Shown here: positions 44,189-52,843 of the stretch, piece by piece | Layout of the letters: each line of letters starts with the position of its first letter | Numbering within the stretch: position 1 is the first letter of the stretch | Assembly (NCBI GenBank): GCA_037443545.1 | Contig: JBBIOD010000005.1 | Location: 1-64,000 of the forward strand | Source: JASEGV01 sp037443545 | GTDB lineage: Bacteria; Bacteroidota; Ignavibacteria; UBA10030; BY39 | Length of the DNA stretch: 64,000 nucleotides | Reading direction: 5' to 3' | Translations under genes and position numbers: made by a program | The notes under the pieces: generated by a model | Databases searched by the model: none | Told to the model about the DNA's origin: nothing | Seen by the model: only the letters and a program-made list of their open reading frames with translations

Positions 44189-46285
44189 TTATTCCTCCTC
44201 TTCAGTTTTACTCTTTTCGTAATCAGCAATTATTTTATCCATAATTTCTCGTGGAACTTCTTCATAGTAGGAGAATTTTTGTTTATGGATACCCCGACCT
44301 TGAGTCATCGATCGGAGAGTTGTTGAATATCTGAAAAGTTCCTTCAAAGGTACAAGTGCTTTTATTACTTGATTATGTGAATGAGCCTCCATACCAAGAA
44401 TTTTGCCTCTGCGGCTGGAAATATCGCCCATTACGTCACCCATATAATCTTCGGGAACAGTTACTTCGATTTCATAAATTGGCTCTAACAAAATGGGTTT
44501 TGCTTCTTTAAAACCTTTTTTGAAACCCATCCGGCCTGCGATTTTAAATGAATGTTCATCAGAATCAACCGAGTGCGCCGAACCGTAGAACAGAGTAACT
44601 TTTACGTCAATAACTTTGCATCCGGCTACTACGCCTCCGGCCATCGCTTCTACGATACCTTTTTCGACAGCGGGTATAAAACGCCCCGGAACCACACCGC
44701 CGACGATTGCATCTACAAATTCGAAACCTTCGCCTCTTGGTTTAGGTTCAATTTTTAGAAATACATGTCCAAATTGTCCACGTCCACCGCTTTGCTTTTT
44801 GTGCTTGTATTCAATTTCTTTACATACTCCCTTAATAGTTTCACGGTAAGGAAGTCTCGGTTCAACCAAGTCAACATCAACACCAAAACGGGCTTTTAAT
44901 CTTTGTGCAATAATTGTTAAATGTAACTCTCCTTGTCCGCTTACAACTGTTTGTCGCAATTCGGGATCGACTTTAACAATAAAAGTTAAATCTTCAGCGT
45001 GCAATGTATGCAATCCGTTTGCGACTTTATCTTCATCACCTTTCGCTTTCGAAACTATTGCCATGCTTATAACTGGCTCGGGGAATATTATAGGAGGAAT
45101 AGTAATTGGTGCGGATTTGCTGCTTAATGTGTTGTTTGTATGAGTGTCCTTGAGCTTAACTGCAGTTCCAATATCTCCGGCGAATAATTTTCCAGTTTCC
45201 TTCCGTTCTCTGCCGTTTAAAATATAGATCTGACTCAGCCTTTCAGATTTACCATTTGTTTGATTGATAAGATCGAGTCCGGAAAATATTGATCCCGAAT
45301 AAACTTTAAAGAATGACATTTCACCTAAATGCGATTCAGCCAAAGTTTTAAATATAAACATTACTGGAGGTCCATTCGAATCGCATTTTAATTCTTGAGT
45401 AGTTGAAGTTCCCGATACTAAAGCTCCTTTAGAACCCATATCGACAGGATTTGGGCAGTAGTCAACGATAAAATCCAGGCACGATGCGATTCCAATTAAA
45501 TGCGTACCGGTTGAACACAGAATCGGGAAAATTTTTCGCAGCCGAATTGCTGACTTTAGACCTTTAACAATTTCGGATTCAGTTAATGTACCGTTTTCGA
45601 AAAAGTTATTTATAAGTGTTTCATCCGATTCGGCAATTTTTTCGATCAATTGAGTGCGATAGTCTTGGGCTTTGTTCAACAAATCAGAAGGGATATCCGA
45701 TTCAGTATATTTTCCCTTTCCGTCGCGATTATATCTTAGAACTTTCATTCGAAGAACATCAACAATTTCTTCGAAGCCCAACCCTTGTCGAACGGGAAAT
45801 TGGATTGGCAAAACATCGTTACCGAATCTTTCTTTTGCAGCGTTTACAGTTTTTTCGAAATCTGCATTCTCGTTATCGAGTTTATTAATTATTAATACAG
45901 CAGCGTTCTTGTATTCTTTTGTATATTCCCACACAATTTCAGAACCTACCTCAACACCTTCGGCCGCTTTCAAAAATATTAAAGCTGTATCAATTACAGA
46001 GAGAGCACATTTTACTTCTCCTGTAAAATCCGAATAACCGGGTGTATCTAAAATATTTATTTTGTTATTCTTCCATTCGCAATGCAGCATAGCTGTGCTG
46101 ATTGAAATTTTTCGTTCGATTTCATCAGGTTGGAAATCTGATATTGTATTTGAATCTTCAACTTTGCCGATTCGGTTAGTAGCACCTGATGTATAAAGTA
46201 ATGCTTCCGAAAACGAGGTCTTACCGGAATGTCCATGCCCGATTAAGGAAATATTTCGAATGTGTTCCGAGGTAAACTCCTTCAT
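44189..46285 (-). CDS. Elongation factor G-like GTPase
   Basis: A 698-residue EF-G family translational GTPase: P-loop GHGHSGKT near 16-23 (not the AHIDAGKTT of canonical FusA), G4 NKLD, then EF-G domains II-V to the C-terminus. The altered P-loop region and absence of a neighbouring rpsL-rpsG-tuf operon suggest this is an EF-G2/FusB-like paralogue rather than the main factor. Its step in translation or recycling is not determined. Confidence 0.88.
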   Translation of the reverse strand: MKEFTSEHIRNISLIGHGHSGKTSFSEALLYTSGATNRIGKVEDSNTISDFQPDEIERKISISTAMLHCEWKNNKINILDTPGYSDFTGEVKCALSVIDTALIFLKAAEGVEVGSEIVWEYTKEYKNAAVLIINKLDNENADFEKTVNAAKERFGNDVLPIQFPVRQGLGFEEIVDVLRMKVLRYNRDGKGKYTESDIPSDLLNKAQDYRTQLIEKIAESDETLINNFFENGTLTESEIVKGLKSAIRLRKIFPILCSTGTHLIGIASCLDFIVDYCPNPVDMGSKGALVSGTSTTQELKCDSNGPPVMFIFKTLAESHLGEMSFFKVYSGSIFSGLDLINQTNGKSERLSQIYILNGRERKETGKLFAGDIGTAVKLKDTHTNNTLSSKSAPITIPPIIFPEPVISMAIVSKAKGDEDKVANGLHTLHAEDLTFIVKVDPELRQTVVSGQGELHLTIIAQRLKARFGVDVDLVEPRLPYRETIKGVCKEIEYKHKKQSGGRGQFGHVFLKIEPKPRGEGFEFVDAIVGGVVPGRFIPAVEKGIVEAMAGGVVAGCKVIDVKVTLFYGSAHSVDSDEHSFKIAGRMGFKKGFKEAKPILLEPIYEIEVTVPEDYMGDVMGDISSRRGKILGMEAHSHNQVIKALVPLKELFRYSTTLRSMTQGRGIHKQKFSYYEEVPREIMDKIIADYEKSKTEEEE

Positions 46286-46343
46286 AACGCTTTATATTCT
46301 CCTATGGATAAAATGATTTAAATTATTTTTATTGATTGTCGGT

Positions 46344-46730
46344 TTAATTTTTTAAACGTTCGATAAAAGCCCGAACTCCTTTTACTATAGCGCCAAAGAA
46401 AGAAACCGCATCAAGGACCGGTTCTTCTATTTTTCTTTGAATTCTTTGTTCAAAGGCGACAATATCGTCGGCAATTTTTTTAAAAGAATTGATTGAATAG
46501 ATTACCCCGTCGATCTGCTTCTCGATGTTTTCTGTAACTTGGTCTATCCTGTGGGCTGTCTTAGATAGATTTTCAAATACTGGAGTGGCTTTTGAGGTGA
46601 TTTGGTTGATATCCTTTTCGATATTGCCAAAGGAAGAAGTTATTTTTTTTATTGCAAATATCAAATAAATAGATAATATTGATACGCATAAAAGAGCAAT
46701 TACTTGAACAAAGGTTAATAAGGTTTCCAC
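46344..46730 (-). CDS. DUF948-like membrane-anchored coiled-coil protein
   Basis: A 128-residue protein with an N-terminal helix (about 6-27) and a long amphipathic/coiled-coil segment with regularly spaced I/V/L. The layout is that of DUF948 proteins, small envelope factors of unknown activity. It starts 26 bp downstream of the YtxH gene; the two are a common pair. Confidence 0.78.
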   Translation of the reverse strand: METLLTFVQVIALLCVSILSIYLIFAIKKITSSFGNIEKDINQITSKATPVFENLSKTAHRIDQVTENIEKQIDGVIYSINSFKKIADDIVAFEQRIQRKIEEPVLDAVSFFGAIVKGVRAFIERLKN

Positions 46731-46756
46731 ATCAATTTCTCCTTGAGTGTTCTTTA

Positions 46757-47140
46757 TTATGAACGTTCTTTTTTATATGTTTCAACTCCAGCGTGCACTG
46801 CATCTTTAATCCTCTTTCCTTCATCTGTAGCTTTCTCGCGAACTTGCGACACAATCTTTTCGGCGTCGCCTAAAATCGCTTCCGCTTTTTTCTTTGCGTC
46901 GGTGATTATAGCTTCCGATTGCTTCTTCCCTTCTTTAATCAAAAATAATGCTTTGTCTTTTGCATGCTTCAGATACTCTTCAGCATCCTGTTTTAAATCG
47001 GTGGCTTTTTGTTTAATATCTTGTCTAAGTTCTTTACCCGGTTTGGGGGCGTAAAGCAGAGCCACTATTGCTCCGATAACACTACCGGCTAAAAGACCCA
47101 TTAAAAAACCTTTTGCCATTTTATTGTCTTCAGTTGCCAT
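46757..47140 (-). CDS. YtxH-domain membrane protein
   Basis: A 127-residue protein with one N-terminal transmembrane helix including GSVIGAIVALLYAPKPGKELR, the signature of YtxH, then a charged coiled-coil (Lys/Glu/Asp-rich). Members are general-stress-linked in Firmicutes; function here is unknown. Expressed from 47187-47215 (candidate promoter). Confidence 0.85.
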   Translation of the reverse strand: MATEDNKMAKGFLMGLLAGSVIGAIVALLYAPKPGKELRQDIKQKATDLKQDAEEYLKHAKDKALFLIKEGKKQSEAIITDAKKKAEAILGDAEKIVSQVREKATDEGKRIKDAVHAGVETYKKERS

Positions 47141-47186
47141 AACATCTCCTTTTAATTTTGTTTTAAGGTGTTGTTAATTGTGTAGG

Positions 47187-47215
47187 AAATTACGAAGTTA
47201 ATGCCTAAAAAGCAA
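47187..47215 (-). promoter_or_regulatory. Candidate promoter for the YtxH gene
   Basis: Minus-strand TTGCTT (47210-47215), a 17-nt spacer and TAATTT (47187-47192), about 40 nt before the YtxH ATG. Confidence 0.4.
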
Positions 47216-47245
47216 GAAAAACGTAAACTGAAGTCAACAAATTAT

Positions 47246-47274
47246 TTGTTATTTAGCCAAATATTTAATATAAT
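47246..47274 (+). promoter_or_regulatory. Candidate promoter for the plus-strand membrane protein
   Basis: TTGTTA (47246-47251), a 17-nt spacer and TATAAT (47269-47274), about 30 nt before the ATG at 47311. Confidence 0.55.
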
Positions 47275-47310
47275 TAACAAAAATTTTTAACAAAAAACCT
47301 TAATACTATT

Positions 47311-48417
47311 ATGTGGAAAACAACTGATGGCAGTACTGGAAGGTTAATTCAGCTTTGTCTGGGCTATTTCTTCTTTTATTTAATTTTTGGCACGACAGTT
47401 AAATATTTTACCGACTACTTGGTACAACAAATGACTGACCCTGCTACATTTAAGGCAATGCAAGTCAGAATGAATATGGAATTCTTAGTTTACAGTACGA
47501 TAGGTGGAAATTTAATTTGCCTAATGATAGTGTTAGTATTTCGATGGTATAAACTAAAATCCAATTACTCAATACAGGCAGCGGGTGTGAAATTCCCGGT
47601 TGAATTTTTATACATAATACCATCAGGAATAATGACAGCCGTAATAATACCGACCACCACCCTGATGTTCACACTACCAATATCGATTATGGTGGCGATG
47701 GTTATAATGCGTGGCAGTATAATTGTAATTTCACGAATAATAGATGCCATACAGATTAAACAGAAAATTTTGACAAGGAAGGTTTACTTTCAGGAGGAAA
47801 TTGCAGTTTTATTTGCAATATTAGCGGTAAGCGTACATTTATTTTACGATCGGGGGAATTCAAGTTTTGATTTTATTACCTATACTCCAGCTTTGGTAAT
47901 ATTAGGAAGCTATTTAGTGGCTTATTCGATTCGGCTTTATATAATGAATTATTATAAAAACACGAGGGGCAAAGGAGTACCTCAGGACAATAAGGGCTTT
48001 TTTGCTATCGAGCAAATTTCAGCCGGGATCACAGTGTTGATTGTCGGTTTTATCTTGTTTAACATCAGCGACACAAAATCGTATCAGATTCAACTTTTCC
48101 AGGAAGCGTTGACACAACCATCTTATCTTTGGGGGTGGGAAATTATCGCAGGCACTGTGTTCGGGGCTGTTGCTTTCTTTTCAGTGTTTTTATTTATGTT
48201 CAAAGGTCGAACCGCAACCTTCGCCGGTTTAGTGAACCGCTTGACATCGTTGATTGCAGGGACTGGAGCGACTTTAGTTTTCTACTACATTTTTGGAGGT
48301 AAATTCCCGAAAAATTCCGATTGGATTTCGTTAGGTTTTATACTCATTGCAGTGGTTTTCTTAACTATCGCCGAAAAGAGACGGACTGCTGAATTGAAAG
48401 CTGAGCATGTGATATAA
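47311..48417 (+). CDS. Polytopic membrane protein, DMT/efflux-like
   Basis: A 368-residue protein with about nine to ten hydrophobic helices (for example 11-30, 54-74, 92-131, 160-180, 190-212, 235-255, 278-300, 312-333, 340-358). The C-terminal half with NRLTSLIAGTGATLVFYY and ILIAVVFLTIAEKRR resembles drug/metabolite-transporter relatives, but no specific substrate signature is visible. It is monocistronic, from its own promoter to the terminator at 48422-48452. Confidence 0.68.
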   Translation: MWKTTDGSTGRLIQLCLGYFFFYLIFGTTVKYFTDYLVQQMTDPATFKAMQVRMNMEFLVYSTIGGNLICLMIVLVFRWYKLKSNYSIQAAGVKFPVEFLYIIPSGIMTAVIIPTTTLMFTLPISIMVAMVIMRGSIIVISRIIDAIQIKQKILTRKVYFQEEIAVLFAILAVSVHLFYDRGNSSFDFITYTPALVILGSYLVAYSIRLYIMNYYKNTRGKGVPQDNKGFFAIEQISAGITVLIVGFILFNISDTKSYQIQLFQEALTQPSYLWGWEIIAGTVFGAVAFFSVFLFMFKGRTATFAGLVNRLTSLIAGTGATLVFYYIFGGKFPKNSDWISLGFILIAVVFLTIAEKRRTAELKAEHVI

Positions 48418-48421
48418 TAAA

Positions 48422-48452
48422 AAACCGCTAAGGCTTAATGTCTTAGCGGTTT
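48422..48452. terminator. Bidirectional terminator
   Basis: A perfect 11-bp stem (48422-48432 with 48442-48452) and a 9-nt loop, preceded by A-runs and followed by a TTTATATTT tail, between convergent genes. Confidence 0.8.
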
Positions 48453-48474
48453 ATATTTGTGAAGATAATCCTTT

Positions 48475-49191
48475 TTATTTGTTCTTAATATTCCACAACT
48501 TCGAAGTAACTCGTTCTAACTCGGCTCCAATTAATTTTGAATCGAGAGTTTTTTCGGGTTCATTCTGAAACACTGCATAAGGCACTTTTATCCCCTTTAC
48601 TTCAATAAAGTCGGGGTCCTTTGCTTCTAACTTATCCCAATCGTTCACCTTGTAATAAAATTCCATTTTTTCGTCGGGTAACGAATGGTGCAAAATAGAG
48701 TGTTCAAGTCCCTTCCGTGCTCTGCGTTGGTTCTTACGAACTGATTCCTCGTAAGAAACCTTAATATAAACTAAGACAGCATTCTTCAAAATATTTTCAT
48801 CTAAGTAGCTTAATGCTTCGTAGATACCGTTTTCACCACCGCGGGCAAATTCTATCAATGTAGTCATTTTGTCGTGATAATTCGCATCGCGAGCTAATTT
48901 TTTCTGGTATTCCAAGTTAATCCGCTCAATAAACAAATTCCAAATAAAGTGTTCCTTGAACCAATATTTTTCATCAGTCCACACTCTAGGCTTCGCATGT
49001 TTTGTCAAAATATCATCAACCTCAAAAGTTTCCCATACATAAACAAAATCATCTAATTCTTCAAAGTTAGCAATATGTAAACGGTCCAATCGTTCATTCG
49101 CGTCGATGTGTTTCAGATAATCTATTACTTCCGATTTACCTGCAGCGGGTCTTCCAATAATTATCACAATTGAAAAATTATTTTTTTTCAT
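48475..49191 (-). CDS. P-loop NTPase/kinase-like protein, unknown substrate
   Basis: A 238-residue cytoplasmic protein with Walker A IGRPAAGKSEV at about residues 12-22 and a lid-like basic segment (SVRKNQRRARKGLEHS). It looks like a small AAA/kinase-type protein, but I do not recognise the family. It follows a 5'-nucleotidase lipoprotein gene (36 bp) and ends at the bidirectional terminator, so nucleotide-related context is a weak hint. Confidence 0.65.
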   Translation of the reverse strand: MKKNNFSIVIIIGRPAAGKSEVIDYLKHIDANERLDRLHIANFEELDDFVYVWETFEVDDILTKHAKPRVWTDEKYWFKEHFIWNLFIERINLEYQKKLARDANYHDKMTTLIEFARGGENGIYEALSYLDENILKNAVLVYIKVSYEESVRKNQRRARKGLEHSILHHSLPDEKMEFYYKVNDWDKLEAKDPDFIEVKGIKVPYAVFQNEPEKTLDSKLIGAELERVTSKLWNIKNK

Positions 49192-49227
49192 AATTAAATT
49201 TTGCCTTTCCTCAATGTATTTATATTT

Positions 49228-50724
49228 TTATTTAATTTCTTCAATTCTATTTTCATTTTGGGAATCAATTTCTTTCGTTTGGAGCACTACTTTCCGAACT
49301 TCATCAAAAACAGTCATGTTTAACTGAATTGCATTGTTAATTTCAATTCCGAGATAGCGTTTTGCTTCTCCTATAAAGTAATCACTGGCAGCAGCACTGT
49401 ATATTCTATCATCTTCTATAGGCTTTCCTTGAATATCTAATTTTAGTATTTCGATATCGCCCTCTTTTTTTGTCCATTGGCATTTGATGCCCGAAAATTG
49501 GATGGGCGATTTTTCTTTGATGTAAAATTTCACTATCGATTTTATTTGCTGTCCACTCAATTGGAAAGTTGTTAAAATATTATAAAAGGGAAGCACCTCG
49601 AATAAATCTTTTTTAGTTATCTTCCCTGCCGGTAAATCTCTTCGAATTCCGTGATTATTCATAAATGCAATATCAGTTTTTGCTGCAATCCGCTGTGCAT
49701 CTGTAATGAAATTCCCGATGCCGCTTTCGCCGCTGCCCCGCTTCCAGTCCGATTTTAATATTCCGATTACTTCGTTGTAATCTTTTTCTATCACAGTTTG
49801 CATCGAATCGATCAACATTGTAAGAAGATTGCTGGGTCTACCTGGCCGAAACCAGAGTGGGATCAACTGGCCGTTGAAATTCGTTACTTTGTCGTTTTCT
49901 ATAAATACTTCCAGCTCGCCCAAATTTTCTCCATTACCGCCGGCTTGAGCAATTATTACATTGTTGACTACCTTGGGTTTGGTTAGGCGTGTATGTGAAT
50001 GCCCACCGATAATTACATCTAATCCAGAAACATTCGCAGCCAAAACTGAATCGTCGAAAACACCTTGGTGGGTTAAGGCAATAATCAAATCTGTTTTCGG
50101 ATCGATTTGGTTTATATATTTTTGTAAAGTCTCAATCGGCGAAAGAACACGAATACCAACCAGATTGTTTTGATTGACTAATCCATATAAGTCTTGTGAC
50201 ATAATTCCGATAATCCCGATTTTAATACCGGCTTTATCAACAATGATATAAGGTAAATTATTCAGGTGATTCTTTCCCTCGTTATTTACCAGGTTTGCCG
50301 ATACTGTGGGGAATTTTGCAATTTTAGTTAACTTTACAAAATTGTCCTGTGAAATATCGAAATCGTGATTACCGGGGCACCAAACTTCGTACCCTATTAT
50401 GTTCATCATTTCGAAAAGAGCACCCCCTAATGCACCCTTGTACTGATATTCAGTGATCGGATTTCCGGTCATCACATCGCCGGCATCTAACAGCAAAACA
50501 TTTTTTTCTCTTTTGATACTGTCGGTAACGCAATAGATCTCGTTGAAACCACCGATTTGTGGTTTTGGTTTGTCTCGTACCCAGGTGGCTTCGCGTGGAA
50601 GAAAGTTTGAGTGAATATCGTTTGTATGAAGAATTGTTAAAGCTTTTGGCTGCGAACAGGAGGAATAGAAAAATGTAGCCATCGATAACGATAGCATAAA
50701 TAAATAAATTTTGGCTTTATTCAT
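49228..50724 (-). CDS. 5'-nucleotidase/UDP-sugar hydrolase-like lipoprotein
   Basis: A roughly 498-residue exported metallophosphoesterase. The metal motifs are LHTNDIHSNF, GDVMTGNP, GNHDFD and GHSHT; the second half is the C-terminal nucleotidase substrate domain with FNNHGIRRDLPAG-like segments. The frame begins at TTG (50760), but ATG at 50722-50724 gives a clean signal peptide with a lipobox ending YSSC, so I start there. It should dephosphorylate nucleotides or UDP-sugars in the periplasm. Confidence 0.9.
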   Translation of the reverse strand: MNKAKIYLFMLSLSMATFFYSSCSQPKALTILHTNDIHSNFLPREATWVRDKPKPQIGGFNEIYCVTDSIKREKNVLLLDAGDVMTGNPITEYQYKGALGGALFEMMNIIGYEVWCPGNHDFDISQDNFVKLTKIAKFPTVSANLVNNEGKNHLNNLPYIIVDKAGIKIGIIGIMSQDLYGLVNQNNLVGIRVLSPIETLQKYINQIDPKTDLIIALTHQGVFDDSVLAANVSGLDVIIGGHSHTRLTKPKVVNNVIIAQAGGNGENLGELEVFIENDKVTNFNGQLIPLWFRPGRPSNLLTMLIDSMQTVIEKDYNEVIGILKSDWKRGSGESGIGNFITDAQRIAAKTDIAFMNNHGIRRDLPAGKITKKDLFEVLPFYNILTTFQLSGQQIKSIVKFYIKEKSPIQFSGIKCQWTKKEGDIEILKLDIQGKPIEDDRIYSAAASDYFIGEAKRYLGIEINNAIQLNMTVFDEVRKVVLQTKEIDSQNENRIEEIK

Positions 50725-50751
50725 CTTATTAACAAGTATTTTTAAATATAG

Positions 50752-50777
50752 AAAAACCAATCATTGTTACAGATTGG
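50752..50777 (-). terminator. Weak terminator after the mS38-like gene
   Basis: Minus-strand CCAATC/GATTGG stem (50772-50777 and 50757-50762) with a 9-nt loop and five T following (50752-50756). Confidence 0.4.
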
Positions 50778-50811
50778 CTTTCACGAATTAGTCATTTACA
50801 GTAGATATATA

Positions 50812-50907
50812 TTAACGAACCTTCTTCTTATGTCGGTTCTTCCTCAAACGTTTTTTTCGTTTGTGAGTCGACATTTTATGACGTTTTCTTTTTTTACCAC
50901 AAGGCAT
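50812..50907 (-). CDS. AURKAIP1/COX24-type small ribosomal protein (mS38-like)
   Basis: A 31-residue, almost wholly basic protein (MPCGKKRKRHKMSTHKRKK and the KNRHKKK end). It matches the tiny mS38/COX24 domain known from mitochondria and from Bacteroidota small subunits. It is too short for usual gene finders. It starts 24 bp after the TPR gene and closes the sppA-HU-TPR unit. Confidence 0.88.
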   Translation of the reverse strand: MPCGKKRKRHKMSTHKRKKRLRKNRHKKKVR

Positions 50908-50931
50908 GTATTATTCCTTTAAATTATAGTG

Positions 50932-51525
50932 TTAATTAATTAAATGTTGTTGTAAAATTTGTTTAGCTTTTTGAGCGACCGAAGATGTGGAATCGAGTGC
51001 TATACATCTGTTGAACCAAAAAGCGGCTTTCTCAGAATTTCCATTTTGCCAGTTCACGATACCCAAATTATAATGTCCCAAAACATGATTGGGAGAATAT
51101 TTTAGAGCTTCTTGCATAGTGCTTATCGCTGTATCGAAATATTCTTTCTGTTTTAACGTATCCTCAAACGCCATCTGATAATAGCTTACACCGAGATCGA
51201 TGCGTGCATCAGCATTTTTTGGATTATGGAGTAAATACTGATTGTAAGTTTCGATAGATTTGAAGAGGTTACCGCTGTCTTGATAAAGATGTGCCAGATT
51301 CAACAACGATTCGATGTCTGATGGATTCTCTTTGATTACTTTTTCAAGTCGGACAATATCAGCCTTCATACTTTCCATTTGAGCGACGTCGTGTGAATGC
51401 TGCTCGTCCTCGTTATGAACGTGCCCTTCATGTTCATGTTTAGCAGGTTGACGTGTAAGAAATACTATCAACGAAATTGATGCAATTATTGCGGCTATCG
51501 CAAACAAGTGTTTTGAATTTTTCAT
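50932..51525 (-). CDS. Membrane-anchored TPR protein with His-rich linker
   Basis: A 197-residue protein: one N-terminal hydrophobic helix (about 7-23), then a His/Glu-rich linker (HEHEGHVHNEDEQHSHD, residues about 30-46) and tetratricopeptide repeats (about 60-190) with LLNLAHLYQDSG and NPKNADARIDLGVSY. The repeats scaffold protein-protein contacts; the linker may bind metal. Its partner is unknown. It lies 12 bp after the HU gene. Confidence 0.82.
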   Translation of the reverse strand: MKNSKHLFAIAAIIASISLIVFLTRQPAKHEHEGHVHNEDEQHSHDVAQMESMKADIVRLEKVIKENPSDIESLLNLAHLYQDSGNLFKSIETYNQYLLHNPKNADARIDLGVSYYQMAFEDTLKQKEYFDTAISTMQEALKYSPNHVLGHYNLGIVNWQNGNSEKAAFWFNRCIALDSTSSVAQKAKQILQQHLIN

Positions 51526-51537
51526 TAGTTATTACTT

Positions 51538-51855
51538 TTAAGGTTCGGTACGGCCCAAATTGGGCTGAGTTAATTTTAAATTTTCGTTTACAATGGATTT
51601 CAATTCCTTTGAAACTTTAAAAAGTGGAACAAAATGTTCGTCAACCTGAACCTGATCACCTGTTCGAGGATTGCGTGCCATCCGTCCTTTTCGCTTTTTT
51701 ACTTTAAAACTTCCGAAACCGCGAATTTCAATATTTTTACCTTCTCTCAAGGCGTTAATTATAGTGGATATAAATCCATTTACTACTGCTTCTGTTTCGA
51801 CTTTCGTGAGTCCGGTCGCTGAAGCAATTACATCAATTATATCAGCTTTAGTCAA
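51538..51855 (-). CDS. HU/IHF-family DNA-binding protein
   Basis: A 105-residue nucleoid protein: alpha-helical dimer part, the GFGSF beta-arm region and RNPRTGDQVQV. It carries a short C-terminal extension (about 92-105) beyond the usual 90 residues. The start is TTG (51853-51855), supported by a clear GGAGG eight bases upstream. It is placed between sppA and the TPR gene in one unit. Confidence 0.93.
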   Translation of the reverse strand: MTKADIIDVIASATGLTKVETEAVVNGFISTIINALREGKNIEIRGFGSFKVKKRKGRMARNPRTGDQVQVDEHFVPLFKVSKELKSIVNENLKLTQPNLGRTEP

Positions 51856-51881
51856 TTGTTTCCTCCATAAGTTAATTTTAC

Positions 51882-52787
51882 TTAGGGGTTAATTAATTTA
51901 TATTGTAAAATCGGGTGTTTAAAAATTTCGTCTTTCAGATTAAAGACATCGCCAAGTTTTGTTTCGCCCAAAAAACGATCTATAAAAGTTTTCCGTTTAA
52001 CTTCTTTTACTACTGCCGGATCACCTTTTATGCCGGCTAATTCTGCTGCAATTTTCAGTGCATCTTCATAAGTCCCCAGAGTATCTACAAGTTTCATTTC
52101 TAATGCTGCCTTACCTGTGAAAACCCGACCGTCAGCAAACTCGATTGCTTTGTTTCTATTTAACTTACGTTCGCTGCCGACGATTTCAATAAATTGCGAA
52201 TGCACATCGTCCATCAGATTTTGGAAATATTGTTTATCTTCTTTTGTCATTTCGCGGAAAGGATTACCCGAATCCTTGTACTTCCCCGACTTAACTGTAT
52301 TCATCTCTATTCCAAGTTTTTGGAACAAAGGATCCATTCTGAGAAACTGTGAAATGACGCCGATGCTACCTGTCAATGTCCCGGGATTTGCAACGATTAA
52401 GTTTGCACCACAAGCAACATAATATCCACCGCTTGCAGCAACAGAACCCATCGACACAACAACCGGTTTACCCGATTCACGCGTTTGTTTCACTTCGTTA
52501 TAGATTTCATGACTGGCAACGACACCACCGCCAGGTGAATCGACTCTGAATAATACGGCTTTTATCGATTTGTCTTTCCGATACTTCTTAAATTGTTTTA
52601 CAATTTTTTCAGACTCTACAATTACACCTTTTAATTCGATCAGTGCAATTTTTTCGCCTTTACCCGAAATATATTCGATATCTTCTTCTTGTTCAACAAA
52701 AAGAGAAGAAAGCAAAAAGAAAATTCCGGCACTTATTACTAACAACACTATAATAATACCGAAAAACCATTTTGAAGATTTATTCAT
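51882..52787 (-). CDS. sppA: Signal peptide peptidase SppA
   Basis: A 301-residue membrane serine protease (S49) that clears signal peptides. It has an N-terminal anchor (about 8-30), a nucleophile Ser119 in VAASGGYY and a general base Lys171 in SGKYKDSG, 52 residues apart as in Bacillus SppA. It is the short single-domain form. It has its own promoter candidate (52815-52843) and leads the HU-TPR-mS38 unit. Confidence 0.94.
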   Translation of the reverse strand: MNKSSKWFFGIIIVLLVISAGIFFLLSSLFVEQEEDIEYISGKGEKIALIELKGVIVESEKIVKQFKKYRKDKSIKAVLFRVDSPGGGVVASHEIYNEVKQTRESGKPVVVSMGSVAASGGYYVACGANLIVANPGTLTGSIGVISQFLRMDPLFQKLGIEMNTVKSGKYKDSGNPFREMTKEDKQYFQNLMDDVHSQFIEIVGSERKLNRNKAIEFADGRVFTGKAALEMKLVDTLGTYEDALKIAAELAGIKGDPAVVKEVKRKTFIDRFLGETKLGDVFNLKDEIFKHPILQYKLINP

Positions 52788-52814
52788 TCCTATAACCTAT
52801 TGATTTTACATATA

Positions 52815-52843
52815 ATTATACGAAATCTATGAATGAAAGTCAA
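52815..52843 (-). promoter_or_regulatory. Strong promoter for sppA-HU-TPR-mS38
   Basis: Minus-strand TTGACT (52838-52843), a 17-nt spacer and TATAAT (52815-52820). The CNNM gene's TGA stop (52840-52842) is part of the -35 box. Confidence 0.6.

Noticed and set aside
46743..47054. 103-codon plus-strand frame opposite the YtxH gene
   Set aside because: Shadow frame of the Lys/Glu/Ala-rich YtxH coiled-coil coding strand.
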